From contig JAIVHA010000187.1 in assembly GCA_020201295.1 (NCBI GenBank), forward strand, positions 1 to 9,095: a stretch of DNA of 9,095 nt, written 5' to 3'. The stretch is from Lysobacteraceae bacterium (lineage in GTDB: Bacteria > Pseudomonadota > Gammaproteobacteria > DSM-19610). The position numbers and the translations under genes are program-made. Under the pieces are notes generated by a model. The model searched no databases, had not been told where the DNA came from, and saw nothing but the letters and a program-made list of their open reading frames with translations. Positions within the stretch are counted from its first letter, which is position 1. Each line of letters starts with the position of its first letter. This document shows positions 7,227 through 9,095 of this stretch, in pieces.

Positions 7227-8645
7227 TCAACGGGCACCTTTTCCCCACAACACCACCTCGGCGGTGGTCAGCAGGATCAGCAGATCCAGAAAGACACCGT
7301 GGTTCTTCACATAGTACAGATCATACTGCAACTTTTCGAAGGCATCCCGTTCCGAGGAACCGTACTGGTAGCGGATCTGGGCCCAGCCCGTGAGTCCGGG
7401 CTTGACCCGGTGACGCTCCCGGTAATAGGGGATGGTCTCTTCCAGCTGGCTGACGAACTCGGGGCGCTCCGGGCGCGGGCCCACAAAGCTCATGTCGCCA
7501 CGCAGCACATTGAAGATCTGCGGCAGTTCATCCAACCGTCCCTTGCGGATGATGGAACCCACCCGGGTGATACGGGCATCGTTCTTGGAGGCCCAGCGCG
7601 CCACCCCGTCTTCCTCCGCCGTCACCGTCATGCTGCGAAACTTGTAGATGGTAAACGGGTGATTATTGAGCCCCACCCGCACCTGGCTGAACAGGATGGA
7701 ACCGGCCCTGGGGTCCTCCAGGTACACCGCCAGCATCACCAGTGCCATCAACGGCAGCAGCACCGGGAGTAACGCCAGGGCGAACACCACATCGAAGGCC
7801 CGCTTGGAGAAGCTGCGCAAGACACCCTGGTCGAAACCGTCGGAGAGGAACATCCAGCTGGGCTGCAGGATATCCAGCAACACCTTGCCAGCCTCGCGCT
7901 CGAAGAAACTGAGCAGGTCACAAACCTCCACGCCATCCATCTTGCAGTCGAGAATCTCGTCCACCGGCATGGCATTGCGCCGATCATCCACCGCCAGCAC
8001 GATCTCGTCCACCTGCATCTTACGCACGTAGTCCGGCAAGGGCATGCCGAGGCTGATCACCTTTTCCTGTTCCACCCGGTCTTCATCGGCCAGGTCCTGG
8101 TCACCGGGCATGTGCACATAGCCCACTACCCGAAAGCCACGCCGGTCGGTCTGGCGCCGCAGCCGGCTGATCATGCTCGCCTTCTCCCCGGCCCCCAATA
8201 CCAGCACGCGGCGCTTGAGCAGATCCTGGTCCACGATCCGGAAGAAATAGAAGCGCAGGGCCAACAGCAGCGGCAGCGCCACCAGCAGGGCCATGAAGAG
8301 GGCGCCACGCCCGAGGTAGAGGCCGGGAAACAGGTAATAGAGCAGGGTCAAGGGCACGATACTGACCAGGAAACTCGCGCCCAGGCGCAGGGTCATGGCC
8401 TCCATGCCTTCCCGAAGACTGCGCTGGTACAGCCCCAGGCCGATCATGGTCACCACCACTACCAGGCCGAAGGTGATCGACTTGGGGAACAGGGGTTGCA
8501 CATGCTCCCGCACCGCCGGGGTGGCATCCAGGAAACGCAATTCCACCCCGATATGGAAGGCAATGATCAGCAACACCACTTCCAGCAGGCCCAGCAACAG
8601 AAACGGGGTCGGAATATAATGTTTGAAGATCCTGATGGTTGTCAT
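7227..8645 (-). CDS. XrtA/PEP-CTERM-associated undecaprenyl-phosphate sugar transferase (EpsB_2 type)
   Basis: This is a 472-residue membrane enzyme that should move a sugar-1-phosphate from a nucleotide sugar to undecaprenyl phosphate, the first step of a repeat-unit exopolysaccharide. Four hydrophobic segments lie at about 15-35, 58-73, 90-107 and 115-135. A CoA-binding-like Rossmann region follows from 146 (VLVLGAGEKA). The catalytic part is a WcaJ/WbaP-like phosphoglycosyl transferase: KRAFD and the hydrophobic hairpin (281-308), KFRSM (335-339), the catalytic Asp-Glu in LDELPQ (371-376), GDMSFVGPRPERPE (383-396) and KPGLTGWAQ (415-423). All are intact and the length is normal. The N-terminal IRIFKHYIP is characteristic of the PEP-CTERM-associated subgroup and supports the ATG at 8645, which has GGAAG about 11 bases upstream. 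It is the first gene of the tightly spaced group ending in prsT. The sugar cannot be read from the sequence. Confidence 0.93.
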   Translation of the reverse strand: MTTIRIFKHYIPTPFLLLGLLEVVLLIIAFHIGVELRFLDATPAVREHVQPLFPKSITFGLVVVVTMIGLGLYQRSLREGMEAMTLRLGASFLVSIVPLTLLYYLFPGLYLGRGALFMALLVALPLLLALRFYFFRIVDQDLLKRRVLVLGAGEKASMISRLRRQTDRRGFRVVGYVHMPGDQDLADEDRVEQEKVISLGMPLPDYVRKMQVDEIVLAVDDRRNAMPVDEILDCKMDGVEVCDLLSFFEREAGKVLLDILQPSWMFLSDGFDQGVLRSFSKRAFDVVFALALLPVLLPLMALVMLAVYLEDPRAGSILFSQVRVGLNNHPFTIYKFRSMTVTAEEDGVARWASKNDARITRVGSIIRKGRLDELPQIFNVLRGDMSFVGPRPERPEFVSQLEETIPYYRERHRVKPGLTGWAQIRYQYGSSERDAFEKLQYDLYYVKNHGVFLDLLILLTTAEVVLWGKGAR

Positions 8646-8747
8646 GATCGAACTGCTTCCCGCGCCCCGCTGCCAGCATGGGCGTCATTGATTCTTGTTT
8701 CAGCGTGAATGGCGGGCTGATGATCGGCACAAGGCCCCTGCCCTCCG

Positions 8748-8773
8748 TTCAGCCTATCGGCTGGCAGCCTGAA
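8748..8773. promoter_or_regulatory. Imperfect inverted repeat upstream of the sugar transferase gene
   Basis: TTCAGCCT (8748-8755) and AGCCTGAA (8766-8773) form arms that pair at 7 of 8 positions around a 10-bp spacer. Inside it, CAGCC-TATC-GGCTG (8750-8763) forms an alternative short hairpin. The site lies about 100-130 bp before the ATG of the sugar transferase, a usual distance for an activator site of an NtrC-type protein such as PrsR. This is inference from position and symmetry only; short repeats like this also occur by chance in GC-rich DNA. Confidence 0.25.
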
Positions 8774-8856
8774 GCCTAAATAATGAACGCATGGACGCCG
8801 TCTACCCCATTGGCGCACTCCGCAACCCCGGTTTCGGGGACCCCATATCCTGCCGC

Positions 8857-8874
8857 GGGCGCCAAGCGGCGCCC
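8857..8874 (-). terminator. GC-rich hairpin just after the cyclic-nucleotide-binding gene (possible weak terminator)
   Basis: A perfect 7-bp inverted repeat, GGGCGCC and GGCGCCC, encloses a 4-base loop and starts 5 bp after the TAG of the upstream minus-strand gene. A second smaller hairpin, CCCCG-GTTT-CGGGG, lies at 8826-8839. Neither is followed by a T run on the minus strand, so simple Rho-independent termination is not well supported. They could pause polymerase or protect the RNA 3' end. Confidence 0.35.
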
Positions 8875-8879
8875 AAACA

Positions 8880-9095
8880 CTACAGGTGCTGTTCGATCCG
8901 GTGCGCCTTGAGCCCCCACACAAACAGGGACACCAGTTTCTTGTTGGTGGACCGCAAGCGCCCCACGGTGACCGACAGCATTTTTTTCAGCATGTTATAG
9001 CCAATTTCAGGGTTGGCGTCGAAAAAGCGCAGCAATTGCTCGCCATCGATGACCACCAGCTCCGCGTCCTCCACCGCCACCACCGTGGCCGAGCG
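8880..9095 (-). CDS. Cyclic-nucleotide-binding-domain protein, C-terminal part (5' end outside window)
   Basis: The last 71 codons of a minus-strand gene are present and end in TAG at 8880-8882. The frame is open to the window edge, so the start is not visible. The first residues, RSATVVAVEDAELVVID, are the end of the phosphate-binding cassette and the last strands of a CRP/Fnr-type cyclic-nucleotide-binding beta barrel (the R-S-A-T run is typical). A helix follows (LLRFFDANPEIGYNMLKKML) and then VGRLRSTNKKL, matching the hinge helix. The protein stops about 30 residues after the barrel, with no helix-turn-helix, so the visible part is not a normal CRP-type transcription factor. It may be a stand-alone ligand-binding protein or the C-terminal sensor of a larger protein whose effector lies upstream. 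It is 234 bp from the sugar transferase gene and on the same strand, so co-transcription is possible but unproven. Confidence 0.82.
   Translation of the reverse strand, partial: RSATVVAVEDAELVVIDGEQLLRFFDANPEIGYNMLKKMLSVTVGRLRSTNKKLVSLFVWGLKAHRIEQHL

Larger units (their letters stand above)
8646..8879. other. 234-bp intergenic region, probable site of the operon promoter; no promoter motif recognised
   Basis: This is the longest non-coding stretch in the window and the likely place for the promoter of the sugar transferase-prsK-prsR-prsT group. It contains two GC-rich hairpins (8826-8839 and 8857-8874), an AT-rich patch around 8776-8786, and an imperfect inverted repeat at 8748-8773. I searched by eye for a sigma54 element (GG, ten bases, GC in a TGGCAC-N5-TTGC setting) on both strands and found only near misses with the wrong spacing. 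No convincing -35/-10 pair was seen. No ORF here looks like a gene. Confidence 0.5.

Noticed and set aside
8101..8730. A 209-codon minus-strand frame overlapping the start of the sugar transferase
   Set aside because: It is a frame-shifted shadow of the sugar transferase, rich in Pro, Gly and Ala, with no recognisable domain. The transferase frame carries all the family motifs.
8646..8879. Sigma54 promoter candidates on either strand, such as TGGCAGCCTGAAGCC (+) and TGGCAGCGGGGCGCG (-)
   Set aside because: The GG to GC spacing is nine bases rather than the required ten in the best cases, and the TTGC half is missing.

Overview
The window carries part of a PEP-CTERM/exosortase (XrtA-type) exopolysaccharide and protein-sorting locus. 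High GC content, a sigma54-type regulator and the prsK-prsR-prsT order together suggest a Gram-negative proteobacterium, most likely a gammaproteobacterium. That taxonomic call is inference; there is no rRNA or other phylogenetic marker here.

Layout. Positions 1-155 (+) hold the last 50 codons of a secreted PEP-CTERM protein, followed by a strong intrinsic terminator at 183-212. Everything from 276 to 9095 is on the minus strand. Read in the direction of transcription, the order is: the end of a cyclic-nucleotide-binding-domain protein (9095-8880); a 234-bp gap with small hairpins and an imperfect inverted repeat; a membrane phosphoglycosyl transferase of the PEP-CTERM/EpsB_2 type (8645-7227); the histidine kinase prsK (7173-5110); the sigma54-dependent response regulator prsR (5113-3752, overlapping prsK by 4 bp); and a 1143-residue TPR protein (3707-276). 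The first ~904 residues of the TPR protein are PrsT, and the rest is an E1/ThiF-like adenylyltransferase domain. The short spacing from the transferase to the TPR gene (53, -4 and 44 bp) suggests one operon that converges on the PEP-CTERM gene.

How the parts work together. PrsK senses an unknown signal and should phosphorylate PrsR, which activates sigma54 promoters; in Zoogloea this pair with RpoN has been reported to drive PEP-CTERM genes. The transferase starts a lipid-linked exopolysaccharide. The TPR protein is an exported component normally found with the system. The convergent PEP-CTERM gene encodes a probable substrate of the sortase. The exosortase itself, the polysaccharide export and chain-length genes and the asparagine synthase-like gene are not in the window.

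The most unusual object is the TPR-ThiF fusion. A nearly complete PrsT is joined in frame to a ThiF-family domain that has lost its first strand and glycine-rich nucleotide loop. The fusion also carries an export signal, which would put an ATP-dependent fold in the periplasm. A deletion that fused two neighbouring genes, or an assembly misjoin, explains this better than a working new enzyme, but the join deserves checking.
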